From: Palsa-504 sp963806335
GTDB lineage: Bacteria > Actinomycetota > Actinomycetes > Streptosporangiales > Streptosporangiaceae
Direction of reading: 5' to 3'
Length of the DNA stretch: 64,000 nt
NCBI GenBank assembly: GCA_963806335.1
Contig: CAWDXO010000009.1
Coordinates: forward strand, 1 to 64,000
A model generated the notes under the pieces. It was not told the origin of the DNA and searched no databases. It worked only from the letters and a program-made list of their open reading frames with translations. Below are positions 17,330 through 26,424 of this stretch, in pieces (within the stretch, counting starts at the first letter, position 1; each line of letters begins with the position of its first letter). The translations under genes were made by a program, and so were the position numbers.

Positions 17330-17542
17330 CGTAGTCGGGTAATCGAATATCAGCGATGTTCAGTGACGTTGACCTGCTGGAGCGAGTGCGCTGGCGTTCG
17401 TGGAAGTTCGCCGATGGTCACCGCGATTGTTACTCAGTTAGTTACTCAGGGCTGACCGTGGTACTGATTAACATGGCCCGTGCGCGCCGTGCTCGGCTGC
17501 TTCTCGGGCCGGGCGGAGATGCACGGCATCCGCATTAGAGTT

Positions 17543-17558
17543 TGACACTTAATCGCCA
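17543..17558. repeat. Island palindrome, degraded copy
   Basis: TGACACTTAATCGCCA keeps the left half-site and the TTAA centre but has lost symmetry on the right. Confidence 0.4.
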
Positions 17559-17611
17559 GAAGCGATCTGACCTCTGAAAGATGATTGTCTCGAATGCTAA
17601 CCGGACGCGAA

Positions 17612-19189
17612 CTAAGACCCTGGCCGTCCGGTTTGTGTATTATCGGAAGCATTCAAGCGGCGAGGAGGATTCGTTCCTGGAATGACGTCGATACCCAGTT
17701 TCTCTTTGATCAGGTGCTTTAGCTCAGCCCCGTTTATCAAAGTGATCCGATTCCGCTGAGCAAACTGTTCGCTTGCGCGCCCAAACCAGGACGTCGTGAC
17801 TAGAACGCCGGTAGTTGCGTTGTGGTCAGCCATCACACCGGTCAATGCGTGCACAGACTCAAGTCCCACTAGTCCGGTCCAGCGTTTCGCCTGTATGAGG
17901 CATACCCCGCCAAAGAACAGGTTCTTGCTTGTGGCGACAGCATCTACCCCGCCATCCTTCGATGGGATGGTGGTCCACGCCTCTGCTCCCATAGCTACGA
18001 ACAACTGTCGCGCAAGTTGCTCAAACTCTGTGGGAGACAGCTTAAGCAGATTAGGGCGGGAGTCCAGGCCAGCCACTACGTCCAGATCGTCGGTAAACCG
18101 GAACCGCTTAAGGTCGAACGCGATAAACGGCTCAATTGCCTCCATATCAAATGGGTTCGGCGAGACTAGCGCGTTTAGGCGCTTCTTCACACATGCTGCG
18201 GGCTCCACCTCTGCCAGCACGAGGTCCATGAACTTTGGCCGCTCGGCTGACACACTAATCAGATGCGGGCGGTCAGGCTTACCTGTCGTCCGGTCAATAG
18301 TGCTGACACGTCCGTTAAAAAGAATGGCCGTTACCACCTCGGCAGGGGTTGCACAGAAAATCTCGTTCAAGGTGCGCAAGGCTACGCAAGCGATCAGCTG
18401 CGCATAGCGCTGCTTAATCTCAGCCTCGGGTCGAGGGAGCGGCTCGATCACATCACGGGACTTCACGTACCGGTATCCACGTTCCCTGGGAATTACCTCC
18501 TGTGGGGGCAACTCGAACTCCACTACCAGATCACGGTTTTCTGGCCTGTAAGCCACTTCATACCGGCGAGGAAAACCCTCCGGATACCTGGAACCAGCTA
18601 GCACACGGCGGACAAACCATTCCACCGCCTCAGGGTCACCCGATATAAGAGCCGCCTGACGTGCCTCGATGTCAGCGTTCTGTGCAGCTGCCTTCGCCCG
18701 TTCCTCGGCAACCATGCGCCCATAGTCGGCTCTCGCTGATGCTAGAGCGCGCAGCCGTTGTTCCTCAGCCCGGCGATGTTGCAGCTTCGCGGCTTCGAAC
18801 TGTTTCTGAGCTGCCGTCATCTCACGCTCATACCGAGCCGATCCGCCCAGCAACCGGCCGAGGCCCTTTGGTTGCGGGGGCACATATTCAGTCCACGCTG
18901 GCTCGGGAGCAGAAGTACCCAAAGGACCGGGGTCGAACCTAGATATGCTCGCCGGGACCTTCAGCTGCTGAAAGGTCAGCGGCGGCTGCGGCAGGGAATC
19001 TGTCAGCAGTCCATCCAGGGCCCTGACCTGCCGATCAAGATCGGCGGTCCTGTCATCTGCGGTTTGCTGCTGAGAGGCAAGATATTGTTCCTTAGCAAGC
19101 TTTGCCTCTTCCCTCGTCCGCCGATCGGCCTCTCGTCGCTGCTCAGCCTGTCGCCGCTGCCAGTCCGACTGACCCCCGCCTTGAGGCAT
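17612..19189 (-). CDS. Coiled-coil protein with C-terminal Mrr-type restriction endonuclease domain
   Basis: The 525-residue protein starts at an ATG. The N-terminal third is a charged coiled coil (WQRRQAEQRREADRRTREEAK; later EEQRLRALASARADYGRMV). A middle region contains PRRYEVAYRPENRDLVVEFELP. The C-terminal ~150 residues carry the Mrr catalytic PD-(D/E)xK core: KDGGVDAVATS, then VCLIQAKRW (Q-x-K variant) at about residue 437. The protein is a DNA-cleaving enzyme by family. No methyltransferase or DNA-recognition subunit is adjacent, so it may act on modified DNA like Mrr or as a nuclease effector. It is convergent with the NACHT gene. Confidence 0.85.
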   Translation of the reverse strand: MPQGGGQSDWQRRQAEQRREADRRTREEAKLAKEQYLASQQQTADDRTADLDRQVRALDGLLTDSLPQPPLTFQQLKVPASISRFDPGPLGTSAPEPAWTEYVPPQPKGLGRLLGGSARYEREMTAAQKQFEAAKLQHRRAEEQRLRALASARADYGRMVAEERAKAAAQNADIEARQAALISGDPEAVEWFVRRVLAGSRYPEGFPRRYEVAYRPENRDLVVEFELPPQEVIPRERGYRYVKSRDVIEPLPRPEAEIKQRYAQLIACVALRTLNEIFCATPAEVVTAILFNGRVSTIDRTTGKPDRPHLISVSAERPKFMDLVLAEVEPAACVKKRLNALVSPNPFDMEAIEPFIAFDLKRFRFTDDLDVVAGLDSRPNLLKLSPTEFEQLARQLFVAMGAEAWTTIPSKDGGVDAVATSKNLFFGGVCLIQAKRWTGLVGLESVHALTGVMADHNATTGVLVTTSWFGRASEQFAQRNRITLINGAELKHLIKEKLGIDVIPGTNPPRRLNASDNTQTGRPGS

Positions 19190-19841
19190 CTAGCCACGCT
19201 CCCCTCAGCCGCGCCAAGCCACCACCTCTACATGACGACATCGAATGATGAACGTCAAGCACCAGGCAATCCAAGAGTCGGTGCCAACCATGGGAAGCAA
19301 GTGCCGTACGGCGCGGTTCCTGCACTTTGCTGCTGCACGCTCCCCCGGACGGTCGCACTAGAACTCCAAACTACGTCTGACCTGTGGTGCCCTCGAAAAT
19401 GGTGAAGTTGCCGGGCATGGTCAGTGCTGAGCACTGCCTGCGTTAACGATCATGCCTTTGACCTGCCGGGTGAGCTGTGGTCGTCGGTGGATGTCTTCCG
19501 TTGTGTTCCTGGCTCTGACGGAACAGAGACGAAACAGAGGGGAGGCCATCTCAGCAAGCCGCTTGCGCTGAAGTGCTCGTGACCCTGCCTGCTACCGTGG
19601 CCGGATGTTCAGCTTGACGTACTCGAACCACGAATCGGCGGTGGTCGCGGTGAGCGCCTGGGATCTGGCCCGATCTGCAGCCGCGTCCGCGACCTGGCCG
19701 CGTGGCTAGCGGTCTGGTCGGCACGATAGGAGCCTGACAGTTGTCGCTTGGAGCCTGCCGTGCGCCCGAGGTAGTTGGAGTCGTACTGGCACACTTGACA
19801 CGGCCGCTGCGGCGGCGCAGGGGAAGGAGGTGATGAATGAC
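19190..19841. other. Gene-free spacer with junction motif
   Basis: This 650-bp spacer contains the junction motif TGCACTTTGCTGCTGCAC at 19321-19338, preceded by AGTCGGTGCC-type sequence shared with the copies at 20801 and 32338. No gene with a ribosome-binding site was found. AAGGAGG for the next gene lies at its right end. Confidence 0.5.
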
Positions 19842-20120
19842 ATGCGAACCATCACTATTCAGGCCGATGGCGGCCCCGGTGGCAATGACGACGTGATGCG
19901 CGGCGCACTGCGCTACATCGTCACCACCATGCCCGTCAGCGACAAGGGCTTTAAGTTCGACGGCGGCCTGCACGACGGCACGATCGTCAACCACCGCGTC
20001 TCCGGTGAGTGGGTGGTGAGCTTCCGGCCGATCGGTGACGACCCGGCCCGCCGCCGCACCTACACCGACCCTGATGCCGTGGTGCGCGCGATCATCGAGC
20101 GCCGACACAACAACGACTGA
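19842..20120 (+). CDS. Small unknown protein, paralogue of its neighbour
   Basis: The 92-residue protein reads MRTITIQADGGPG. It then has VSDKGFKFDGGLHDGTIVN, WVVSFRPIGDD and TDPDAVVRAII. A strong AAGGAGG (19823-19829) lies upstream. I chose the ATG at 19842 because it matches the start of the paralogue at 20133; an ATG at 19833 is also possible. The soluble, alternating beta-strand pattern has no known motif. It is 12 bp from the next gene and clearly co-transcribed. Confidence 0.7.
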   Translation: MRTITIQADGGPGGNDDVMRGALRYIVTTMPVSDKGFKFDGGLHDGTIVNHRVSGEWVVSFRPIGDDPARRRTYTDPDAVVRAIIERRHNND

Positions 20121-20132
20121 AAGGAGGAACCC

Positions 20133-20471
20133 ATGCGAACGATCAAGATCCAGGCGACCCCGGCCGCCGAGCGGGTCATGACCGAGTGGCTGGCCCACCT
20201 GGTGCTCGCCATCCCCACCGGGCCGGACGGCGGCGCGATCATCTTCGACGGCGACCTGAGCAACGGCATCGTCGTGGCCCAGCGCCACGAGGGCCGGTGG
20301 TCGGTCAGCTTCCGGCCCAACCCGGACGGGAGCAGCATCCGCTACTACGCCAACCCGCACGTCGTGGCCCGCGTCATCCTGTCGAACCCGCGCCAGCACG
20401 ACGAAGCCGCTGCGCTGGACCCGCTGCCGGATGAGCGCGACGTGACCGCGAGCGGGCCCGTGACTAAGTAA
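20133..20471 (+). CDS. Small unknown protein, paralogue of its neighbour
   Basis: The 112-residue protein reads MRTIKIQATPAAER. It shares with the previous protein the run FDGDLSNGIVVAQR, WSVSFRPNPDG and YYANPHVVARVIL, so the pair arose by tandem duplication. It has a good ribosome-binding site (AAAGGAGG) in the 12-bp spacer. The function is unknown. The pair is followed by a strong hairpin. Confidence 0.7.
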   Translation: MRTIKIQATPAAERVMTEWLAHLVLAIPTGPDGGAIIFDGDLSNGIVVAQRHEGRWSVSFRPNPDGSSIRYYANPHVVARVILSNPRQHDEAAALDPLPDERDVTASGPVTK

Positions 20472-20488
20472 GTAGCGAGCGCGGAAAA

Positions 20489-20507
20489 GCCCGGAGAATC
20501 TCCGGGC
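20489..20507 (+). terminator. Terminator hairpin after the paralogue pair
   Basis: GCCCGGA-GAATC-TCCGGGC forms a 7-bp GC stem, extendable by GA/TC, 18 bp after the stop codon. It has no T-run, as is common in high-GC actinobacteria. Confidence 0.6.
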
Positions 20508-20800
20508 AGTGGGACCTCCGGGCATTTCGCATCCGGAGACGCTACGATGACCGCTCCCGCTCCGGCGTGCCGGGCAAGTAACCGTCAGCCTGGAGTACGT
20601 CGGCGGTCGCAGCCGTCAGGGCCGGGCGGATGACCGCCTCGACGCGCTCGATCTCATCGTTCCGCGCTTGGCTGACCGCCGCCTCGAACATCTCCTACGG
20701 AGGGGGCGAGAGCGTGTGGTGGACGACTAGCAGCCGCAGCATGTCCGCTGAGCGTAGGGCTCAAGGCCAGTTCCTGGAGGCGATCGGCAATCCTCTCCTT

Positions 20801-20911
20801 ACCATCTAGGGGCAACGCGGTCGATAAAGGTCATTGACGCTGCTAGAAGGCTCATGACGGTCATATCGGGTCGGTGTTGGGCGGTGCGGTTGCTGCACTT
20901 TGCTGCTGCAC
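20801..20911. repeat. Junction repeat copy
   Basis: ACCATCTAGGGGCAA, GGTCATTGACGC, CGGTCATATCGGGTCGGTG and TGCACTTTGCTGCTGCAC occur in the same order and spacing as at 32334-32447. It lies between the terminator and the IS4 insertion. The tRNA-like core seen at 12547 and 23585 is not recognisable here. Confidence 0.6.
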
Positions 20912-20969
20912 TCTATCGAGCCGTTGACTCTTGATTAAGCGTCAAGATCGGCGAGCCGGTCTGTGGGCC

Positions 20970-22500
20970 CAATGGCCTTGCGTTAAGACTTAACGTGGTA
21001 CCGTTACGGTTTTGTGGCACATGATGGTTCTGAGGGGCTGTCTCCAGACGGCTGGCTGCCGGACCGGATCTCGGTCGGCGTACTGACCAGGGTTTTCACG
21101 CCGGAGCTGGTGGACGCCGCGGTGGAGGATGCCGGGGCGCGGGAGCAGCGGCGCCGGCTGCTGCCGGCGCGGCTGATGGTGTATTTCGTGCTCGCGTTGT
21201 GGCTGTTCCGCGGCCGGAACTGCGGGTACGGGCAGGTGATGACCAAGCTGGCGGACGGGCTTTATCATCAGCGGCGCGCCGCTGACCTGCTGGCCGGGCA
21301 GCAGCTGGACCCGGGCGGCTGGGTCGGTGCCGGGGACGGGCGGCGGTGGCGGCAGCCGAACATCTCCTCGCTGTCGCGGAGCCGCGGCAAGCTCGGCCCG
21401 GCACCGGTCCGGTTCCTGTTCGAGCAGGTCGCGGGGCCGCTGGGGGACGAGGGGATGCCCGGGGTGTTCTGCTGCGGGCTGCGGGTCGTCTCGATGGACG
21501 GGTCAGTCTCGGACGTCCCGGACAGCGAGGTCAACGACGAGCACTTCGGCCGTCCGTCCAACCAGGCCCGGGACGGGGCGTTCGCGCAGGTGCGGTGGCT
21601 GGCGGCGGCGGAGTCCGGGACCGGGAGCCTGCTGGGCGCGGCGCTGGGCCCGTACCGGGACAGCGAGCAGGCGCTGGCCCGCGACCTGCTGGAGCAGGGC
21701 TGCTTCGGCCCGGGGATGCTGGTGCTGGCGGACCGCAAGTTCCTGTCCTGGGCGCTGGCGCGGGAGTTCCTGGCCACCGGGGCGCACATCGTGTGGCGCG
21801 CCTCGGCGTCTTTCACCCTGAAGCCGGTGAAAGTCCTGGCCGACGGCACCTACCTCGCGGAACTCAGGCCGCCCCGCGCGAAGGGCGGCCCGCCGCTGAG
21901 GGTGCGGGTCATCGAGTACACCGTGCACACGGCGCCGGAAGACGGCGGGGGCGAAGCGACCTCCGAGCTGTTCTGCCTGGTCACCGACCTGCTGGACCCC
22001 GGGGAGTACCCGGCGCTGGACCTGGCCTGTGCTTACCCCTTGCGCTGGGGCTGCGAGACCGTCATCGGTCACCACAAGACGGACATGGGTGAGGGCCAGC
22101 CGGTCCTGCGCAGCAAGGACCCGGCCGGCGTCGAGCAGGAGATGTGGGCGCTGTTCGCCGTCTACCAGGCGATATGCAAGATCATCGGGATCGGGGCGGC
22201 GGCTGCGGGCGTGCCCCCGGACACGATCAGCTTCCCGCATGCCCTGGCCGCCGCGACGGACACCGTCGCGGCTTTTTCCCCCTGAGCAGGCCGATCTCGC
22301 GTTCGCCACGTTCCTGCTGAAGATCCTCGCCCCCGCCACCTTCGTCCGCGACCGGCCGGACCGGGCCAGCCCGCGCAAGACCAAGAAATCCGGTGACTTC
22401 CCCGCCCGCAAGCCTGGTGAGCCGAGCGTCACCAACGTCATCCGGAGAATCGAGTTTCACCTGCTCAGCCCGCACATGATCACTTAAGGCAAGGTCATTG
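20970..22500 (+). mobile_element. IS4-family insertion sequence with 11-bp target duplication
   Basis: The 1531-bp element has outer ends CAATGGCCTTGCGTTAAG and, inverted at the right, CAATGACCTTGCCTTAAG. It is flanked by direct repeats GTCTGTGGGCC at 20959-20969 and 22501-22511. An 11-bp duplication fits IS4-family transposition. Its perfect flanks imply a fairly recent insertion even though the transposase frame is broken. Confidence 0.9.
21014..22487 (+). pseudogene. IS4-family transposase, frameshifted near its 3' end
   Basis: The first 423 codons carry the DDE triad: VVSMDGS, MLVLADRKF and the YPLRWGCETVIGHHK glutamate. The frame then stops at 22285. The expected continuation EQADLAFATFLLKILAPATF to HLLSPHMIT* lies in another frame and ends at 22487, seven bases into the right inverted repeat region. 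The shift falls in or near the run TTTTTCCCCC (22273-22282). This could be a slippage mutation, a sequencing error or a programmed shift. The catalytic core is intact. Confidence 0.85.
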
Positions 22501-22786
22501 GTCTGTGGGCCACGTTCAGTCACCGCTGATCGGGAGGTTCCTTCACGACGCGAAACATGCACGCCCTTTGGCCGAAGCGCCTCGCGAAGGCACTTGTGGA
22601 AGCGCCGGTTGGGGAGGTTGCCGTGGCCCCAGTCCGTGAATCCGTGGCCACACGGTTCAAGTCCTCGGAAGCCACCGGCTATTAGCCCACCTTGACCCAC
22701 GTGCATGGCCCGTCGATCTCGAAGACGCCTGTCGATCCGGACACGGATGTCGCCAGTAGCGAGTGACTAGCAGGGCAGGCTGGTTT

Positions 22787-23452
22787 ATGGTCGACAGTAT
22801 GGTCGCTGCCGTGGTTGCCGCATCGATTGCCGCTGTCGCAGCGGTGGTTGGGGCGATCATTGGTTCGAGGGCGATGAAGGCAGCTAGCAAGAGCAGCCGT
22901 GATACGGCTGCGGCCTCACTGAGGGTTCAAGACGAGCTCAAAAGCATCGAGCTGCAGGTCAATCGTCTTACGGCGTTGCAGGGGTGGTATAGGGAACAGC
23001 AGAGGACCGCTTTTGACGAATTGTTCAGCGCCGCGGAGGCCGCCGTAAAAGCATGGATGGACGTCTACGGGGTGCTGGCTGACCGGGATTCTGCGCTAGA
23101 GGCCGCAGAACAAGCAGCCGAGCCATGGTGGAGGGGGAAATCGCCTGAGCACTACCGAGACGTGGCACACGCCTATTATATCAAGGCCATCGATGCTTCT
23201 GATAAGATGCGTGATGCTTGCCAGGAGCTCGAAACTCGTATCCGGGCAGTCGAAGTCATCGCGCCGCGGAGTCTGTGCGACAATGCGAGGCAGTTGAACG
23301 CAAGGTTGCGACCCATGATTAAACACACCCAAGCTGAGCGGGACAATACATACAGAGAGCTGAAGGACGTGATGCTACCGAGCTTGCTCGCTCAGATCCG
23401 CGGGGCATTTGGCGTGGACGCGTCAGGGCCGGAGCCTGGCCCTAATCCGTGA
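22787..23452 (+). CDS. Membrane-anchored coiled-coil protein of unknown function
   Basis: The 221-residue protein starts at the ATG at 22787; a GTG at 22763 is in frame but has no better ribosome-binding site. One N-terminal helix (VAAVVAASIAAVAAVVGAIIG) is followed by SRAMKAASKSSRDTAAASLR and a long helical region typical of a cytoplasmic coiled coil. It ends in a Pro/Gly-rich tail. It resembles the many orphan 'TM plus coiled coil' proteins in actinobacterial islands; no enzymatic motif is seen. Other short TM-anchored genes lie nearby in the cargo. Confidence 0.7.
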   Translation: MVDSMVAAVVAASIAAVAAVVGAIIGSRAMKAASKSSRDTAAASLRVQDELKSIELQVNRLTALQGWYREQQRTAFDELFSAAEAAVKAWMDVYGVLADRDSALEAAEQAAEPWWRGKSPEHYRDVAHAYYIKAIDASDKMRDACQELETRIRAVEVIAPRSLCDNARQLNARLRPMIKHTQAERDNTYRELKDVMLPSLLAQIRGAFGVDASGPEPGPNP

Positions 23453-23584
23453 ATTTTAGCAGCCCCCTAGCTGTGGTGAGCCTATCCAGAGGACGCCGGG
23501 CACCTCGGCGCCCTTCGTACACACTGCAACAGGACAGTTTGCCTGCGCGAAGACCGGAACGCGATGATGGCTCGGGGGCCGATC

Positions 23585-23705
23585 CTCTCGGTGTGAACTA
23601 GTGGCAGGAAGGTCAATGGCAGTCATTTGCGCTGGTCGGAGGGGTGATGCGGTGCGATCACGGTCATCTGAGGGCGATGCCGTTGCTGCCGTTTGCTGCT
23701 GCCAT
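23585..23705. repeat. Attachment-site remnant with junction motif
   Basis: CTCTCGGTGTGAACTAGTGG and CAGGAAGGTCAATGGCAGTC repeat the inner half of attL and the copy at 13155. TTGCTGCCGTTTGCTGCTGCC (23683 onwards) is the matching junction motif about 80 bp later. The T-arm half of the tRNA is not preserved. Confidence 0.65.
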
Positions 23706-23710
23706 CGTTT

Positions 23711-23726
23711 TGATGCTTAAGCGTCA
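23711..23726. promoter_or_regulatory. Island palindrome, near-perfect copy
   Basis: TGATGCTTAAGCGTCA has one mismatch to the reference. It directly follows the junction motif. Confidence 0.6.
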
Positions 23727-23838
23727 GGGACTTCGCTAGCAGGGTTGGCGGCCCCAACCGCAGGCCCACAGGGGAGATTGGGTCCTGTGGCTCTCCGGGA
23801 GGCGCCCCTGGCACGCCGAGTACCTTGAGCTGGTTAGG

Positions 23839-24758
23839 TCAGTGAACCTTTTCCATCCTGGTTATGCCTCGCGGATCTGCAGTACATGGATGGCCTTGGC
23901 GAGCTGACCGGCGCGCCAGGGGCAGCAACGGAGCTTGCGGAGGATGCGCCAGGTCTTGAGCTGGGCGTTCGCGCGCTCTCCTGGTGACCGCAATTTCGCG
24001 TGGGCCTTGTTGGCCTGCTTCTGGGATTCCGGCTTGTTCTTCCCCCTGTACGGGAGCTTCGCGTAGCTGCTTCCCTGGTAGCCCTTATCGGCCAAGGTAA
24101 CCAGGCCCGCGGCCTCCAGCTCGGCCAGCACGTCCCAGATCCATTCGGCCTTCTTGTCATGCACCGATCCCGGCAGCGCCCCGGACACCCACAAGATATC
24201 TCCGCCAGGACTGGCGATGACCTGCAGGTTCATCCCGTGCCGCTTGTGCTTGCCAGAGTAGAACGGCCGGTCCGCGGCGACCCGGTCGATCGCGATCAGC
24301 GTCCCGTCCACCACCACGTAGGCGTACCCGGCCTTCTTCGCATCCCGGACCGCTTTGCGCAGCTTCGGTGCGCGGGCGGCCAGCAGCGCGACAGTCTCGT
24401 TCACGTACCGCCAGGCCGTCGTGGTGCCGACGCCGAACCCGGCCGCGAGCTCGGCGAATGTCTCGCCTTTGCGCAGGTACGCCAGGACCAGCAGCGCCTG
24501 CTGCCCGGGGTTCAGCTTCCGCCAGCACGACCCGAGCCAGACGCGGTGCCGGCGGATGATCCCGGCCACGAAGGTGAGGGTCTTGCGGGACAACGGCAGC
24601 GCGGCACGGTAGAACAGCATGGAAGCCCCTGGTGGTGAGCGTGGATCTTGGTCGACTGCCTCATTTACCAGGGGCTTCCTGGTTCTCAGCGGAGGCGCGC
24701 CGCCACGCGATCAGACCGTGACGAACCCATCACAACAAGGATGAAATGGGCTCAGTGA
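23839..24758 (-). mobile_element. IS5-family insertion sequence
   Basis: The ~920-bp element has imperfect inverted ends: TCAGTGAACCTTTTCCATCC at the left and, inverted, TCACTGAGCCCATTTCATCC at the right. A clear short target duplication was not found. It inserted at the 3' end of the membrane-anchored gene at 24752-25357. Confidence 0.8.
23862..24620 (-). CDS. IS5-family transposase
   Basis: The 252-residue DDE transposase has an N-terminal helix-turn-helix (FAELAAGFGVGTTTAWRYV). DDE residues fall in YVVVDGTLIAIDR, in VTLADKGYQGS and in RSPGERANAQLKTW. Its length is usual for the short IS5 subgroups in actinobacteria. The frame is open throughout and appears functional. Confidence 0.92.
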   Translation of the reverse strand: MLFYRAALPLSRKTLTFVAGIIRRHRVWLGSCWRKLNPGQQALLVLAYLRKGETFAELAAGFGVGTTTAWRYVNETVALLAARAPKLRKAVRDAKKAGYAYVVVDGTLIAIDRVAADRPFYSGKHKRHGMNLQVIASPGGDILWVSGALPGSVHDKKAEWIWDVLAELEAAGLVTLADKGYQGSSYAKLPYRGKNKPESQKQANKAHAKLRSPGERANAQLKTWRILRKLRCCPWRAGQLAKAIHVLQIREA

Positions 24759-25357
24759 ATGTTGCGTATACGGCTCAGCGTAAATCGGTCTTCAACGTTC
24801 GACTCCTGAACTTCTTCAAAAATGCCGAATATGCGTTGCCCATAAATTTCGACTCGCTTTCCAGTCTGGACATTGAAATTAAGAGAATTTTGAATCACTG
24901 CAGTGTAGTCGCATACTAGTCGATCTTCTTCGCGAAGCTCTATTGCCGTCTTTTCTACTCCCATTTTGTCAGTTATCACGAGCGTCAATATACGTTCGGC
25001 ATTAGGCTTATCATCCTTACGTAGACTAAAGCTCAGGAGTATCTGATCCGTTTTCGGGAAGAGTACCATGTCGTCACCGGAAGAGACTGGTCTATCTGCA
25101 AAGGTTGCGACCGAAGATCCGGCAGACTCCGGAATATAGCTCCGTATGAATGTCCGGTATTTGATATCAGTGAGCGTCTTCTTGTGCGGCAGGTTGCGAA
25201 TAACGAGCCGAAAGCCGTAGGAAGGCAGGTACCAGAGTTCCGGTTGCCCCATCCGGAGACTTATGGTCTTCAAGAAAAGGTATTGAATAACCGGAAAAGC
25301 AAAGAAAGTTATCAGTGCTATCCACTGGCTTGCGACTTGCTTAAGTATGTCTAGCAT
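24752..25357 (-). CDS. Membrane-anchored unknown protein, 3' end cut by an IS5 insertion
   Basis: The 201-residue protein starts at the ATG at 25357. An N-terminal helix (WIALITFFAFPVIQYLFL) is followed by a beta-rich soluble part (LVIRNLPHKKTLTDIKYRTF; ILTLVITDKMGVEKTAIEL). Its stop codon at 24752-24754 lies inside the right inverted end of the IS5 element, so the native C-terminus was probably longer. Base composition is clearly more AT-rich than the neighbours, consistent with recent transfer. The function is unknown. Confidence 0.65.
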   Translation of the reverse strand: MLDILKQVASQWIALITFFAFPVIQYLFLKTISLRMGQPELWYLPSYGFRLVIRNLPHKKTLTDIKYRTFIRSYIPESAGSSVATFADRPVSSGDDMVLFPKTDQILLSFSLRKDDKPNAERILTLVITDKMGVEKTAIELREEDRLVCDYTAVIQNSLNFNVQTGKRVEIYGQRIFGIFEEVQESNVEDRFTLSRIRNIH

Positions 25358-25503
25358 GGGGGCGACGTCTGAGGGGTGTTGACGAGAGCGACAAGGTAGA
25401 TCAAGCTGGATGACATGTTAGCCCTTCCACGCCCCATTCCCTCCGAGCATTTGCGGACTCCACCTGTCTATATCGGCCGGCCGCCGAAAAAGTTAGCCCA
25501 GCC

Positions 25504-26424
25504 TCAGGCTTCTTCGAAGAAGTCTTCGTCCAAGCGCTTGATGACGTAGGTCTCCCGGTCCTGCACGCCGATATTGTGGGTGACCATGAGCTGGGCAAGC
25601 GCGATGCCGTCGATGAGAACAACTCGCGCGGCCACACGGTCGGCGTAGGTAATGGCCTCGTCGGTGAAGCTGCTCGTGGTTATGAAGACTCCGCGGTCAG
25701 CCTGCGCGCCGTGCAAGGCACCGACGAATCCCTGGATTTCGGGGCGCCCGACCGTGTGCGCGGCTGCGTACCGCTTGGCCTGCACGTAAATCTGGTCCAG
25801 GCCGAGCGGGTCCTGGCGGATGACGCCATCCAGCCCGTTATCACCCGATCGGCCCAGATGCTCGGCTGACCCAGCCGCACCCCGGTATCCCATCGCCGTC
25901 AAGACACTCAAGACGAGCCGTTCGAGAAACGCTGGCTCCCGTTCCCGAACCCGTTCGAGGACTTCGGCCGCTACGGCGTTGTTGGCCTCCGCGACCGCCT
26001 TGGAAATGGTCTCTCCGGGCGTGGTCTCGACCGGCACTGCCAGCTCATGCCGATCGGGGTCAGCTGAGGCGGCCTCTCGGCGGGTCTGGCTCCGGAACTC
26101 GATGAACTCCTCGAACTGGAGCAGGATGCCGACATCGATGCGGTCCGGATGCTCGGCGAGTACATCGCGGCCGCGGCTGGTGATCTGGACGATCGCGCGC
26201 CGGGGTCGGCGAACCAGGCCAGCCTGATGCAGGTAGGTAACGGTCCAGTGCAGGCGATTGGCGAATAGCAGCGATCCGCTCGGCAAAGTCGCCTTCACAT
26301 CGTCGTCGGCCAGCCCGATCTGCTTGGCGATCGTGCTGCGCAGTTGTGAAATCGGCTGTTCGGTGCCGTCTGCGAGCGCCTGGAGGGCCGGTGCCATCAG
26401 CGTCTGGTAATCCGGGACAGTCAC
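25504..26424 (-). CDS. mrr: Mrr-type restriction endonuclease
   Basis: The 306-residue protein has the classical Mrr order. The N-terminal winged-helix Mrr_N domain reads VPDYQTLMAPALQALADG, then LHWTVTYLHQAGLVRRPRRA and ITSRGRDVL. The C-terminal PD-(D/E)xK nuclease reads SGDNGLDGVIRQDPLGLD and IYVQAKRYAAAHTVGRPEI. Catalytic Asp and the Q-x-K pair are present. Mrr enzymes cut DNA carrying methylated bases and need no cognate methyltransferase; none is nearby. It sits between the truncated membrane protein and a 600-bp gene-free spacer. Confidence 0.93.
   Translation of the reverse strand: MTVPDYQTLMAPALQALADGTEQPISQLRSTIAKQIGLADDDVKATLPSGSLLFANRLHWTVTYLHQAGLVRRPRRAIVQITSRGRDVLAEHPDRIDVGILLQFEEFIEFRSQTRREAASADPDRHELAVPVETTPGETISKAVAEANNAVAAEVLERVREREPAFLERLVLSVLTAMGYRGAAGSAEHLGRSGDNGLDGVIRQDPLGLDQIYVQAKRYAAAHTVGRPEIQGFVGALHGAQADRGVFITTSSFTDEAITYADRVAARVVLIDGIALAQLMVTHNIGVQDRETYVIKRLDEDFFEEA

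Larger units (their letters stand above)
16845..17611. other. Gene-free spacer rich in palindromes
   Basis: The 767-bp gap between the NACHT gene and the convergent nuclease gene holds two perfect and two or three degraded copies of the island palindrome and a tRNA 3' fragment. The short open frames here lack a ribosome-binding site or family resemblance. Confidence 0.6.

Noticed and set aside
17356..17538. 60-codon plus-strand frame in the palindrome-rich spacer
   Set aside because: No ribosome-binding site and no resemblance to any family; the region is dominated by repeats.
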